Shown here piece after piece: positions 1 through 9,674 of a DNA stretch of 64,000 nucleotides (positions are counted from its first letter, which is position 1; each line of letters opens with the position of its first letter). A program made the translations under genes and the position numbers. The notes under the pieces are model-generated. The model saw nothing but the letters and a program-made list of their open reading frames with translations. It was not told where the DNA came from and did not search any database. This DNA comes from Pseudomonas oryzihabitans (GTDB lineage: Bacteria > Pseudomonadota > Gammaproteobacteria > Pseudomonadales > Pseudomonadaceae). The stretch spans positions 3,854,501-3,918,500 of the forward strand of contig NZ_CP017024.1 in NCBI RefSeq assembly GCF_014522265.1, read 5' to 3'.

Positions 1-81
1 CTATGTAAGGTAAGACGTAAGAGATTGCTTAAACAAGGCGTTCAATCAGGCGAAGTTACAAGCAGCGAGGTGGTCGAATAA
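1..81 (+). CDS. possible C-terminal tail of a gene entering from the left edge
   Basis: An open frame runs from the first base to a TAA at 79-81 and gives 26 residues ending in SSEVVE. The stretch is basic (KVRRKRLLKQ) and distinctly less GC-rich than the rest of the window. It could be the end of an upstream gene or simply intergenic DNA that happens to be open; it is too short to identify. The sequence from 82 to 147 up to the desaturase is also AT-rich and shows no gene. Confidence 0.22.
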   Translation, partial: LCKVRRKRLLKQGVQSGEVTSSEVVE

Positions 82-147
82 CGTCTTTTCATGAGGTAAT
101 GCCTTAACGATATTTGGCTTCCCTCTTGTTTTTCCTTAGGGTCAGCG

Positions 148-1170
148 TTGATTTCTCGTTATCAGGACCCTGCGGTGACTGTCTATCTCGATGCGCGGCA
201 CCGCCGCCTGATCAAGCTGCTCCTGCATACCGCCACCGGTCGAAGTGAATGGCCAACCTGGGGGCTGATCGTCGGTGTCTACGCCGGCTGGCTGACGCTG
301 GTCTGGGCGTGGCCGCTACTGGGTTTCTGGATCCTGCCGCCGCTGACGATCCTGGTGGTGCTGCATCAGTCCCTGCAACACGAGTTGATTCATGGACATC
401 CAACTCGCTGGCCCGGGGTGAATGCCTTGCTCGCCTATCCGCCCCTCGGCCTCTGGTTTCCCTTTCCGCTCTATCGTGACAGCCACCTGGCGCACCATTG
501 GCGCGAGAACCTCACCGATCCGACCCTCGATCCCGAGAGCCGTTATGTCGATGGCGAACTCTGGGAGCGGCGAGGGCAGGTCGGGCGTGCGTTGCTCTGG
601 ATGGACAAGACCCTGATCGGTCGGCTCCTGGTTGGCCCGATCCTGTCGCTTCACGGCATGCTCGATCTCGAAGTACGCCGCGGGTGGCGCGGGGAGCGGG
701 GCGTGCTGCGCGTCTGGCTGATTCATCTGGCGCTGTGTGCAGGCTTGCTCCTGGCGATTCACTGGCTATCTGGCATGCCCCTGGAGGTCTATGTGCTGGG
801 GGTAGCCTGGCCGGCGCTGGCCGTGGCGCTGATCCGATCTTTCTACGAGCATCGTCCGGCGCTGGACCCTGCGCAAAGATGCGTACTCAACGAAAGCGGT
901 GGGGCGCTGCGCTGGCTATTTCTCAACAACACCCTGCACCTGGTTCACCACGATCTGCCGGGCTTGCCCTGGTATTTCATTCCGCGGGTCTATCGAGCCA
1001 GGCGCCGTGCCTACCAGGTTCGCAGTGGTGGTTTCCTGTTTTCCGGCTATCGCGACTTGGGCTGGCGTTTCGCCTGGCGACCCGTGGATGCGCCACTGCA
1101 TCCTCAAGCGCAAGCAGCGGGTACGCCGGCTGGCAGACGGCCATGTGCCATAGTTCTTATCACTAAATAA
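148..1170 (+). CDS. membrane fatty acid desaturase family protein
   Basis: Integral-membrane di-iron desaturase of 340 residues. The three histidine boxes of the family are visible: HELIHGH at 78-84, HLAHH at 113-117 and HLVHHD at 264-269. Hydrophobic segments surround residues 40-75 and 190-228. Known members introduce double bonds or hydroxyls into acyl chains or related lipids; the substrate here is not evident. The start is a TTG after a weak AGGG; no in-frame ATG occurs before the first box, so a slightly later GTG (codon 10) is the main alternative. The last 20 or so residues, after the VDAPLHPQ motif, are low-complexity and look like read-through into intergenic DNA. The gene stands alone, convergent with the LysR gene downstream. 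Confidence 0.82.
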   Translation: MISRYQDPAVTVYLDARHRRLIKLLLHTATGRSEWPTWGLIVGVYAGWLTLVWAWPLLGFWILPPLTILVVLHQSLQHELIHGHPTRWPGVNALLAYPPLGLWFPFPLYRDSHLAHHWRENLTDPTLDPESRYVDGELWERRGQVGRALLWMDKTLIGRLLVGPILSLHGMLDLEVRRGWRGERGVLRVWLIHLALCAGLLLAIHWLSGMPLEVYVLGVAWPALAVALIRSFYEHRPALDPAQRCVLNESGGALRWLFLNNTLHLVHHDLPGLPWYFIPRVYRARRRAYQVRSGGFLFSGYRDLGWRFAWRPVDAPLHPQAQAAGTPAGRRPCAIVLITK

Positions 1171-1185
1171 TACCACCCCTGTAAA
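1169..1185. repeat. copy 1 of a short intergenic repeat (17-bp core)
   Basis: AATACCACCCCTGTAAA occurs here, just after the desaturase stop, and again at 11094-11110. Both copies are followed within about 40 bp by GAGCTG and a TTCGAnTCCTCT sequence, so similarity extends weakly beyond the exact core. The remaining intergenic DNA to 1382 holds no gene. Function is unknown; a regulatory site or the remnant of an insertion is possible. Confidence 0.35.
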
Positions 1186-1382
1186 GAGCTGATCAGTCTC
1201 CTTCGACTCCTCTGCTGCAGCACTCAACGGCGAAGGGACCAGCCACGATCGAGACGCCATGGTCGTCATGATTGAACCGAATACCGGCGTTGGACTGCAG
1301 ACGAAGTGATGCGCAAATTGGGAGCGCTCCGGTTTCACTAGACAGGGGTGTAGTCGAAAGGATGACTTCCGGGATCGCCTCG

Positions 1383-2297
1383 TCAGGCGTGTTCCCGGTT
1401 TACTTCGCCTTTGGCTGATTGCTGCAACAGCCTGACCAAGGCACGGACGCTTTCCGGCAGCGCCTCCAGATCCCTGACCAGGATATTTCGCTCGCGCAGG
1501 GCCCAGGGCTCTTCGAGCCGTACCGTCTTGATGGCCATGCTTTTGCCGTGATGCTGGGCGGCGGATTCGGGCAGGATGCCGATGCCCACCTTGGCTTCGA
1601 CCATGCGGCACACGGCCTCGAAACTGGAAAGCTGGATACGCAGATTCAGGGTGGCACCGAGACGCTCCACCTGATCCCGCAGGAAATTCAGCAGGCTGGT
1701 GCCCTCGCGCAGACAGATGTGCTGGTAGTCCAGGGTTTCACGCAAGGTGACCTGGGGCTCGCTCGCCAAGGCATGATCGGTCGGTACTACCAGCGTCAGG
1801 CGGTCCATGCTGTAGGGCAGGATCTGCAGATTGCTGGCCTCGATCAGCCCGGCGGTGATGCCCAGATCCGCTGCCCCGTCGATGACCCCCCTGACAATGT
1901 CACGATTGAGGCGCTCCTGCAGATCCACCGTCACGCCGGGGCGATCGGCGAGATAGCCGGCCAGCAGCCCCGGGAGGAACTCGGTAACCGCCGTGGTGTT
2001 GGCGAAGATACGGATATGCCCGCTGGCATCGCTGCGGTACTCGGTGAATTCACCTTTGAGAAAGTCGACTTGGCGCATAACCAGGCGGGCATGTTGCAGT
2101 AGACGCTGACCCGCTGGCGTGAGCTCTACGCCGCGGCTGTCACGGTATAGCAAGCGGATGCCGAATTGGCTTTCGAGGGCCTTTATCCGGGCGCTGGCAG
2201 CTGCCGGAGAGAGTGCGGCCCGGCGTGCGCCCTGGGTCAGGCTGGGCGATTCGGCGATATGGATGAAAAGCCGCAGGTCAGGCAGGTCGAAATGCAT
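1383..2297 (-). CDS. itcR: LysR-type regulator of the itaconate operon
   Basis: LysR-family activator of 304 residues: winged HTH over about residues 1-65 (LTQGARRAALSPAAASARIK is the helix-turn-helix) and a periplasmic-binding-like effector domain from about 90. It is divergent from ich with a 124-bp gap containing a LysR-type palindrome. Position and orientation match the LysR gene (PA0877) next to the itaconate genes of P. aeruginosa, whose homolog ItcR responds to itaconate. The symbol is given by synteny and not by measured identity. Full length, ATG start. Confidence 0.82.
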   Translation of the reverse strand: MHFDLPDLRLFIHIAESPSLTQGARRAALSPAAASARIKALESQFGIRLLYRDSRGVELTPAGQRLLQHARLVMRQVDFLKGEFTEYRSDASGHIRIFANTTAVTEFLPGLLAGYLADRPGVTVDLQERLNRDIVRGVIDGAADLGITAGLIEASNLQILPYSMDRLTLVVPTDHALASEPQVTLRETLDYQHICLREGTSLLNFLRDQVERLGATLNLRIQLSSFEAVCRMVEAKVGIGILPESAAQHHGKSMAIKTVRLEEPWALRERNILVRDLEALPESVRALVRLLQQSAKGEVNREHA

Positions 2298-2347
2298 GCT
2301 CTTGTACTCGGTACGTCTTTCGGCGTTCAGCCTAGCCGAATGCCGGC

Positions 2348-2361
2348 TTACGCAAATGTAA
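2348..2361. promoter_or_regulatory. candidate LysR operator between itcR and ich
   Basis: TTACGCAAATGTAA is a 4-bp inverted repeat (TTAC/GTAA) with a T-N11-A core, the usual form of a LysR recognition site. It lies 50 bp before the first divergent gene (itcR) and 60 bp before ich, where an inducer-responsive activator site is expected. Assignment rests on motif shape and position only. Confidence 0.5.
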
Positions 2362-2421
2362 ATTCACAGAACGAAACAACTCCCCTCAAGCTGGTTGAGA
2401 GCCTAATGACGGGAGCCAGAC

Positions 2422-3249
2422 ATGAACACTACGCCGGCCGAAGCCTGGGTGGGGCGAACGCTCGAAACCCACGAGTTCCTGGGTCAACGCCAAGTCGCGC
2501 GTATCGCCCATACCTTCGACGAATCGCCGTTGGCTGCAGGCGAGGCGCTGCCGCCGCTCTGGCACTGGGCCTTCTTCGATAATCCCGTGGCAGGTGCCCA
2601 GCTCGGGCCCGATGGTCACGCGGCGCGGGGCACCTTCCTGCCGCCGGCGGAAGGGCGTAATCGCATGTGGGCAGGCGGACGCCTGGAGTTTCTCGGCGAA
2701 CTGCGCGTTGACGAGCAGGCTCGTTGCCTTTCGACCCTGCTACGCGTCGAGGAGAAGGCGGGCCGCAGCGGCAGCCTGCTGTTCGTGACCGTCGAGCATC
2801 GCTATTTCCAGCGCGACGAACTGGTACTGTGCGAAGAGCAGGACCTGGTCTATCGCGAGCCCGGAGCGCCCAAGGCCGGCAGCGGCGAAGCCATCGCTCT
2901 CGGTGGCTGGGCGGAGTCGGTGGTGCCCGAGCCTACGTTGCTGTTTCGCTATTCGGCGGTGACCTTCAACGGTCATCGCATCCACTACGACTGGCCCTAC
3001 GCGACCCAACAGGAAGGCTATGCCGGTCTGGTCGTCCATGGCCCGCTCATCGCGACCCTGTTGCTGCGCAGCTTTCGTCGCGCCCATCCCAACGCGCGGA
3101 TACGGCAATTCAGTTATCGCGGCGTTCGTCCGCTGATCGCACCCGCTCCCTTCACGCTCAGTGGTCAGGTCATCGCGCCCGGGGAGGCGGAGCTGTGGGC
3201 CGGAAATGGCGCCGGTGTCGCCCAGATGGCTCAGTTGCATTTCGAGTGA
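2422..3249 (+). CDS. ich: itaconyl-CoA hydratase (MaoC-like)
   Basis: Hot-dog fold hydratase of 275 residues that converts itaconyl-CoA to citramalyl-CoA in the itaconate pathway. The C-terminal half carries the family signature: TFNGHRIHYD at about 181-190 with candidate catalytic residues H185 and D190, followed by VVHGPL at 204-209. The N-terminal half is a second, degenerate hot-dog domain, as in mesaconyl-C4-CoA hydratases. The ATG is preceded by GGGAG at 2411. It is first in the operon, ahead of the acyl-CoA dehydrogenase, as PA0878 is in P. aeruginosa. Mesaconyl-CoA hydratase is the alternative specificity. Confidence 0.85.
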   Translation: MNTTPAEAWVGRTLETHEFLGQRQVARIAHTFDESPLAAGEALPPLWHWAFFDNPVAGAQLGPDGHAARGTFLPPAEGRNRMWAGGRLEFLGELRVDEQARCLSTLLRVEEKAGRSGSLLFVTVEHRYFQRDELVLCEEQDLVYREPGAPKAGSGEAIALGGWAESVVPEPTLLFRYSAVTFNGHRIHYDWPYATQQEGYAGLVVHGPLIATLLLRSFRRAHPNARIRQFSYRGVRPLIAPAPFTLSGQVIAPGEAELWAGNGAGVAQMAQLHFE

Positions 3250-3284
3250 CAGCGGTGCCCCTATAACGACAAGAGAGAAACCCC

Positions 3285-4448
3285 ATGCTGGACGAACGAC
3301 AAGAAGAATTCGCCGCCATTCGCGATGGCGTCCGTGGCCTCTGCGCGGGCTTTCCGGCCGAATACTGGCGCCGAATCGATGAGCAGAAGGGTTTTCCCCA
3401 GGACTTCGTCCAGGCGATGACCGAGGCAGGCTGGCTGTCCGCGATGATTCCGGAAGCCTATGGTGGCTCGGGGCTGGGCCTGGCCGAGGCATCCATCATC
3501 CTGGAGGAGGTGAACCGCTGCGGGGGCAACTCCGGCACCATCCATGGGCAGATGTACAACATGTTCACCCTGCTGCGGAATGGCAGCGAAGAGCAGAAGA
3601 ACAGCTATCTGCCACGGCTGGCCAGCGGCGAGCTGCGGCTGCAGTCCATGGGCGTCACCGAGCCCACCACCGGCACCGACACCACCAAGATCAAGACCAC
3701 GGCGGTGCGCAAGGGCGATCGCTATGTGATCAATGGGCAGAAGGTGTGGATCTCCCGGGTGCAGCATTCCGATCTGATGATCCTGCTGGCGCGGACCACA
3801 CCCCTGGAGGCCGTCCAGCGCAAATCCGAAGGTATGTCGATCTTTCTGGTGGATCTGCGTGAGGCCATTGGCAAGGGGCTCACGGTTCGGCCCATCCCCA
3901 ACATGGTCAATCACGAGACCAACGAGCTGTTCTTCGACGAGCTGGAAATTCCCGCTAGCAACCTCATCGGGGAGGAGGGCAAGGGTTTCCGCTACATCCT
4001 TGATGGGCTCAATGCCGAACGCACCCTGATCGCCGCGGAATGCATTGGCGACGGCCGCTGGTTCGTCGAGAAGGCCAGTCACTATGCCCGCGACCGGGTG
4101 GTATTCGGTCGCCCCATCGGGCAGAACCAGGGCGTGCAGTTTCCCATCGCCGAGGCCCATATCGAGATCGAGGCAGCCGATCTGATGCGCTGGCACGCCT
4201 GCGATCTGTACGACCGCGGCGAAAACGCCGGCGCGGCGGCCAACATGGCCAAGTACCTGGCGGCCAAGGCCAGCTGGGAGGCGGCCAACGCCTGTTTGCA
4301 GACGCACGGTGGCTTTGGCTTCGCCACCGAGTACGACGTCGAGCGCAAGTTTCGCGAGACGCGCCTGTACCAGGTGGCGCCCATCTCCACCAACCTCATT
4401 CTTTCCTACGTGGCCGAGCACCTGCTCGAATTGCCGCGCTCGTTCTAG
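3285..4448 (+). CDS. acyl-CoA dehydrogenase of the itaconate locus
   Basis: FAD-dependent acyl-CoA dehydrogenase, 387 residues, all three domains present; substrate-binding and FAD motifs (GVTEPTTGTD near 124-132, GGFGFATEYDVERKFRE near 342-358) are intact. At the place of the usual C-terminal YEGT base the sequence reads LYQVAP (Q363). Acidic residue E245 in NAERT matches the isovaleryl-CoA-dehydrogenase-type catalytic Glu, so the enzyme is probably active with that geometry. It is the counterpart of PA0879 by position. It is not needed for the core itaconate steps and may feed branched C5 acyl-CoA such as methylsuccinyl-CoA into the pathway (inference). Confidence 0.85.
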   Translation: MLDERQEEFAAIRDGVRGLCAGFPAEYWRRIDEQKGFPQDFVQAMTEAGWLSAMIPEAYGGSGLGLAEASIILEEVNRCGGNSGTIHGQMYNMFTLLRNGSEEQKNSYLPRLASGELRLQSMGVTEPTTGTDTTKIKTTAVRKGDRYVINGQKVWISRVQHSDLMILLARTTPLEAVQRKSEGMSIFLVDLREAIGKGLTVRPIPNMVNHETNELFFDELEIPASNLIGEEGKGFRYILDGLNAERTLIAAECIGDGRWFVEKASHYARDRVVFGRPIGQNQGVQFPIAEAHIEIEAADLMRWHACDLYDRGENAGAAANMAKYLAAKASWEAANACLQTHGGFGFATEYDVERKFRETRLYQVAPISTNLILSYVAEHLLELPRSF

Positions 4449-4458
4449 GGTGACTGCC

Positions 4459-5808
4459 ATGACCCATACCGAACGTCTGGCGGCCTATCTCGGCGAGCTG
4501 GCCTATGCGGATCTGCCAGCCAGCGTCGTCACTCGGACCGAAGAGCTGTTTCTCGACTGGCTGGGCTCCGCACTGGCCAGCGATGGCAGCCATCCCATAC
4601 CGCTGTTCCATGCCTATGCGCAGGCCATGGGCCCCCGCGAGGGGCGGGCCCGGGTACTCGTCGCGCCCTACGGCACCTCGCCCTACTTTGCCGCGCTGGT
4701 CAATGGCGCCGCCTCTCATCTGGTGGAGCAGGATGATCTGCACAACAGCTCGGTGCTGCATCCGGCGACGGTGGTCTTTTCCGCCGCACTGGCCGCCGCC
4801 CAGGACCTGGGAAAGAGCGGACAGGAGCTGATCGTCGCCGCGGTCGCCGGCTATGAGGCAGGCATCCGCATCGGTGAATTTCTCGGGCGCTCGCACTATC
4901 GGATCTTCCACACCACGGCCACCGTCGGCACCCTGGCCGCGGCGGTGGCGGTGGGCAAGTTGCTGGGCTTCGACCGGGAGCAGTTCATCCAGGTGCTTGG
5001 CAGCGCGGGCACCCAGGCGGCGGGGCTCTGGGAGTTCCTGCGTGACGCGGCGGATTCCAAGCAGCTGCATACCGCCAAGGCAGCGGGGGATGGACTGCTC
5101 GCAGCCTATCTCACGGCGCAAGGGCTGACCGGTGCGCGCAACATCCTGGAAGGCGAGCAGGGGATGGCTGCCGGCCTTTCCAGTGACGCCGACGCCCGCC
5201 GCCTGAGCGATCGCCTGGGGCAGCGCTGGGCCTTGCTGGAAACCTCCTTCAAGTTCCATGCGTCCTGTCGGCATACCCATCCTGCTGCCGATGCCCTGTT
5301 GGACCTGATGCAGCGCGAGTGCCTGGCGCCCGACGACATTGCCCGGGTAACAGCACGAGTTCACCAGGGCGCCCTGGACGTGCTCGGGCGCGTGGACGTG
5401 CCGCGGACCGTGCATCAGGCGAAGTTTTCCATGGGCACGGTGCTGGGTCTGATCGCCGTCCATGGCAAGGCGCAACTTGGCGAATTTGCGAATTCCGCGC
5501 TGAACGATCCCGCGGTCGCGGCCTTCCGCGCGCGCGTCGGCATGCGGCTGGACCCCGAGGTCGATGCCGCCTATCCCCAGCGTTGGCTGGGAAGGGTCGA
5601 GGTGACAACCCGCCAGGGCGCCGTTCTGCAGGGACGTATCGACGAGCCCAAGGGTGATCCCGGCAATACCCTCGACAGGGCCGAATTGGAAGACAAGTTC
5701 CGCCGGCTGGTCGCCTTCGCCGGCAAACGCCCACCCGCCGAGGCCGAGGCCCTGATCGCCCAGGCCTGGCGGCTGCACGAGTGCGTGGATCTCTATTGCT
5801 TCACCTGA
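4459..5808 (+). CDS. MmgE/PrpD family protein
   Basis: About 449 residues of the MmgE/PrpD fold, the family of 2-methylcitrate dehydratase and cis-aconitate decarboxylase. Family features include the N-terminal all-helical domain with LFLDWLGSALA, the HLVEQDDLHNSSVLHP segment near residues 94-109, and the FKFHASCRHTHPA motif. Within an itaconate-degradation operon it could act on citramalate-, aconitate- or methylcitrate-like acids; the reaction is not known to me. It starts 10 bp after the preceding stop; ATG at 4459 is chosen, with an in-frame GTG at 4450 as alternative. Position corresponds to PA0881. Confidence 0.8.
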   Translation: MTHTERLAAYLGELAYADLPASVVTRTEELFLDWLGSALASDGSHPIPLFHAYAQAMGPREGRARVLVAPYGTSPYFAALVNGAASHLVEQDDLHNSSVLHPATVVFSAALAAAQDLGKSGQELIVAAVAGYEAGIRIGEFLGRSHYRIFHTTATVGTLAAAVAVGKLLGFDREQFIQVLGSAGTQAAGLWEFLRDAADSKQLHTAKAAGDGLLAAYLTAQGLTGARNILEGEQGMAAGLSSDADARRLSDRLGQRWALLETSFKFHASCRHTHPAADALLDLMQRECLAPDDIARVTARVHQGALDVLGRVDVPRTVHQAKFSMGTVLGLIAVHGKAQLGEFANSALNDPAVAAFRARVGMRLDPEVDAAYPQRWLGRVEVTTRQGAVLQGRIDEPKGDPGNTLDRAELEDKFRRLVAFAGKRPPAEAEALIAQAWRLHECVDLYCFT

Positions 5809-5824
5809 CCCGGAGTGAACCAAG

Positions 5825-7024
5825 ATGGCTGTCGAAAAACCTCGTCCTCTGGATGGCATCACGGTCGTGAGTCTCGAACACGCGATCGCGGCCCCGTTCT
5901 GCTCCCGGCAGCTGGCCGACCTGGGCGCCCGGGTGATCAAGATCGAGCGGCCAGGCAGTGGCGATTTCGCTCGGGGCTACGACGAACGTGTCGCCGGACT
6001 CGCCTCCCACTTCGTCTGGACCAATCGTTCCAAGGAGAGCGTGGCTCTGGATCTCAAGCAGGATGATGCCCTGGCCGTGCTGGACAAGCTGCTCGCCGGG
6101 GCGGACGTCCTGTTGCAGAACCTGGCGCCGGGCGCGGCGAGTCGGCTGGGGCTGGGCTTCGAGGCGCTGCACGAGCGCTTTCCCCGGCTGATCGTCTGCG
6201 ATGTGTCCGGCTATGGCGCAGGAGGTAGCTACGAGCGCAAGAAGGCCTATGATCTGCTGATTCAGAGCGAGGCGGGTTTTCTCTCGGTGACGGGTGGACC
6301 AGACGATGACCAGCTGGCCAAGGCGGGCTGCTCGATCGCTGATATCGCCGCGGGGATGTATGCCTACAGTGGCATCCTGTCGGCGCTGCTGTTGCGGGAG
6401 CGGACCGGGGAGGGCAGTCGCGTCGAGGTCAGCATGCTGGAGAGCCTTGTGGAGTGGATGGGCTATCCGCTGTATTACGCCTACGCCGGCATGCCGGCCC
6501 CCGCGCGTGCCGGCGCCGCCCACTCCACCATCTACCCCTACGGACCCTTTCCCGCAGGCGATGGCGGCACGGTGATGCTGGGCCTGCAGAATGAGCGGGA
6601 GTGGCAGCTCTTCTGTGAGCAGGTGCTGTTGCAGCCGGAACTGGTTACCGATCCGCGATTTTCCGCCAACTTCAAACGTTCGGCGAATCGCGGCGTGCTG
6701 CGCGACCTGATCGTCGAGGCGTTCGCCGAGCTCAAGACCGAAGAGGTCATCGCCCGCTTGGAGCGGGCGCAGATCGCCAATGCCCAGGTGAATGACATGG
6801 CGGCCGTCTGGGCGCATCCCCAGTTACGCGAGCGTGATCGCTGGCGTGAGGTCGGCAGTCCGGCCGGTCCCTTGCCCGCCTTGTTGCCACCGGCGAGCAA
6901 CAGTGCCTTCGAGCCGCGGATGGATCCGGTCCCGGCGCTGGGCGAGCACACCGAAGCGGTATTGCAGGAGTTGGGCTATGACCACGCCGCGCTGGAGGCG
7001 CTGCGCCAGCGAGGTGCGCTATGA
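5825..7024 (+). CDS. ict: itaconate CoA-transferase (CaiB/BaiF, class III)
   Basis: Class III CoA-transferase of 399 residues that moves CoA, typically from succinyl-CoA, to itaconate. Family motifs: the N-terminal DGITVVSLEHAIAAPFCSRQ, the DLK segment after SKESVALDLK, and AYDLLIQSEAG around 150, which contains the catalytic Asp that forms the aspartyl-CoA anhydride. It overlaps the following lyase gene by 4 bp (ATGA), so the two are translationally coupled, and both match the ict-ccl order of P. aeruginosa. Exact acid specificity is inferred from context. Confidence 0.85.
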   Translation: MAVEKPRPLDGITVVSLEHAIAAPFCSRQLADLGARVIKIERPGSGDFARGYDERVAGLASHFVWTNRSKESVALDLKQDDALAVLDKLLAGADVLLQNLAPGAASRLGLGFEALHERFPRLIVCDVSGYGAGGSYERKKAYDLLIQSEAGFLSVTGGPDDDQLAKAGCSIADIAAGMYAYSGILSALLLRERTGEGSRVEVSMLESLVEWMGYPLYYAYAGMPAPARAGAAHSTIYPYGPFPAGDGGTVMLGLQNEREWQLFCEQVLLQPELVTDPRFSANFKRSANRGVLRDLIVEAFAELKTEEVIARLERAQIANAQVNDMAAVWAHPQLRERDRWREVGSPAGPLPALLPPASNSAFEPRMDPVPALGEHTEAVLQELGYDHAALEALRQRGAL

Positions 7025-7902
7025 CCCCTACCGCCAGCAGGATGGCTGCTGATCCTCGCTCGGCCCTGTTCGTCCCGGCGACTCGTCCGGAGCGAATCGC
7101 CAAGGCCGTGGCCAGCGGTGCCGATGTGGTGATCGTGGACCTGGAGGATGCGGTCGCTGAAGCCGCCAAGACCGCAGCACGCGGCGCCCTCGAACAGGCG
7201 TTGCTCGCCGCGCCTGCCTTACGGGTCTGGATACGGATCAACGCCGCCGCTCACTCGGCGCACGGCGACGACCTGGCGCTGTGCCAACGCCTGGGGCAGG
7301 TGCTCGGGGTCGTCCTGCCCAAGGCGGAAAGCGCCGCCCAGGTCGAGCGCGTCCATGCCGAGACGGGCAAGCCCGTCTGGCCGATCATCGAGAGCGCCCG
7401 GGGGCTGGATCGACTCAAGGAGGTCGCCGGGGCTGCCGGGGTGGAGCGCCTGGTGCTCGGTGGTCTGGATCTGGGCCTGGATCTCGGTCTGGAAAGCGGT
7501 ACGGCGGCAGCCGAACGGCTGCTGGATCAGGCTCGCTTTCTACTCCTGCTGGAAGGCCGACTGGCCGGGCTGCCCGCACCGCTGGACAGCGTCTTTCCAG
7601 CCATCGATGACCTGGCCGGTCTGGCGACAGCCACCGCCAGTGCGCGTGACCAGGGCTTCGGCGGCCTGTTGTGCATCCATCCCCGCCAGGTCGCCGTGGT
7701 GCACGACAGCCTGCGGCCGACGCCAGCGGAAATCGATTGGGCACGGCAGGTGATCGCGGCGAGTCAGGGCGACGTGGGGGTCTTCGTCGTCGACGGGAAA
7801 ATGATCGATGCACCGGTCATCGGGCGGGCCCAGCGACTGCTGAGGCGTCTGCAAACAGGTGCTCCGGTGTTAGGCAGAGCTGAAGGCCCTGTTGGGCAAT
7901 GA
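7021..7902 (+). CDS. ccl: citramalyl-CoA lyase (CitE/HpcH family)
   Basis: TIM-barrel CoA-ester lyase of 293 residues that splits citramalyl-CoA to acetyl-CoA and pyruvate, the last step of itaconate breakdown. Motifs: DLEDA at 40-44, R72 in IRIN, LPKAES at 99-104, PIIESARG with E124, and IHPRQV for CoA/metal-site closure. All expected metal and substrate residues are present. It follows ict with a 4-bp overlap and precedes the TRAP genes by 72 bp. Confidence 0.87.
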   Translation: MTPTASRMAADPRSALFVPATRPERIAKAVASGADVVIVDLEDAVAEAAKTAARGALEQALLAAPALRVWIRINAAAHSAHGDDLALCQRLGQVLGVVLPKAESAAQVERVHAETGKPVWPIIESARGLDRLKEVAGAAGVERLVLGGLDLGLDLGLESGTAAAERLLDQARFLLLLEGRLAGLPAPLDSVFPAIDDLAGLATATASARDQGFGGLLCIHPRQVAVVHDSLRPTPAEIDWARQVIAASQGDVGVFVVDGKMIDAPVIGRAQRLLRRLQTGAPVLGRAEGPVGQ

Positions 7903-7965
7903 TGAATTCCACCCCACGGAGGGGGCGCGTTTAATAAACCCGACCTGATTACAAAAACAAGATGA

Positions 7966-8976
<1,011 letters not shown>

Positions 8977-9032
8977 AAAAGCCACGAGCGCTTCTTTCCT
9001 TCGCCCCCTGTCAGCTGTTGTCGGAGGTTCTT

Positions 9033-9674
9033 ATGCCCGCCGTGACTCGTCTCTGGTGCCGGCTGGAGGAGGCGCTCGTCGCCTTCCTGCTGGCGGTCAT
9101 GACCCTGATCACCTTCTTCTACGTGGTGGTCAACAACGTTTACGCCGTTTTCTATTATTTCGCCGATCTCCTTCCCTTTCTGGAAAAACCCCTCTTCGCC
9201 ATCGGCGATGGCATTCTCTTCGTCTCCCAGGAAATGACCTGGAGCGTTGCCCTGGCCAAGGCCGTATTCGGCTGGCTGATCTTCATCGGTCTGGCCTGGG
9301 GCGTGCGCCTCGGCGCTCACCTGGGGGTCGATCTGCTGATCAAGACCTTTCCGCCAGCGCTGCGCAGGTCGGTTGCCTTGCTGGCGGTCGGTATCTGTAT
9401 TTTCTATTGCGGACTGATGACCTATTCCAGTCAGCAATGGGTAGCGGCGCTTATGAACGCTAACATCGGTGCCGAGGATCTCGACCGCTTCGGTCTGCGT
9501 CAGTGGCATATCGTCATGATCGTGCCAATCGGCTTCGGTCTCATGCTTATCCGCTTCGTCGAGGTGTTCCTGCGCATCCTGCGCAACGAGCAGAGCGGGT
9601 TCGGTGGACACAGTGAAGCCGAGGATGCTCTCAAGCTCGTCGACGGACACCAGGGCACGGAGCGCCAGCCATGA
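9033..9674 (+). CDS. dctQ: TRAP transporter small permease (DctQ family)
   Basis: Small membrane subunit of about 213 residues with four transmembrane segments (roughly residues 15-40, 60-95, 110-130 and 155-180) and the WGVRLGAHLGVDLL segment characteristic of DctQ. ATG at 9033 is used because GGAGG (9022-9026) sits at proper spacing; an upstream TTG in frame would overlap that ribosome-binding site. The stop overlaps dctM by 4 bp. Confidence 0.86.
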   Translation: MPAVTRLWCRLEEALVAFLLAVMTLITFFYVVVNNVYAVFYYFADLLPFLEKPLFAIGDGILFVSQEMTWSVALAKAVFGWLIFIGLAWGVRLGAHLGVDLLIKTFPPALRRSVALLAVGICIFYCGLMTYSSQQWVAALMNANIGAEDLDRFGLRQWHIVMIVPIGFGLMLIRFVEVFLRILRNEQSGFGGHSEAEDALKLVDGHQGTERQP

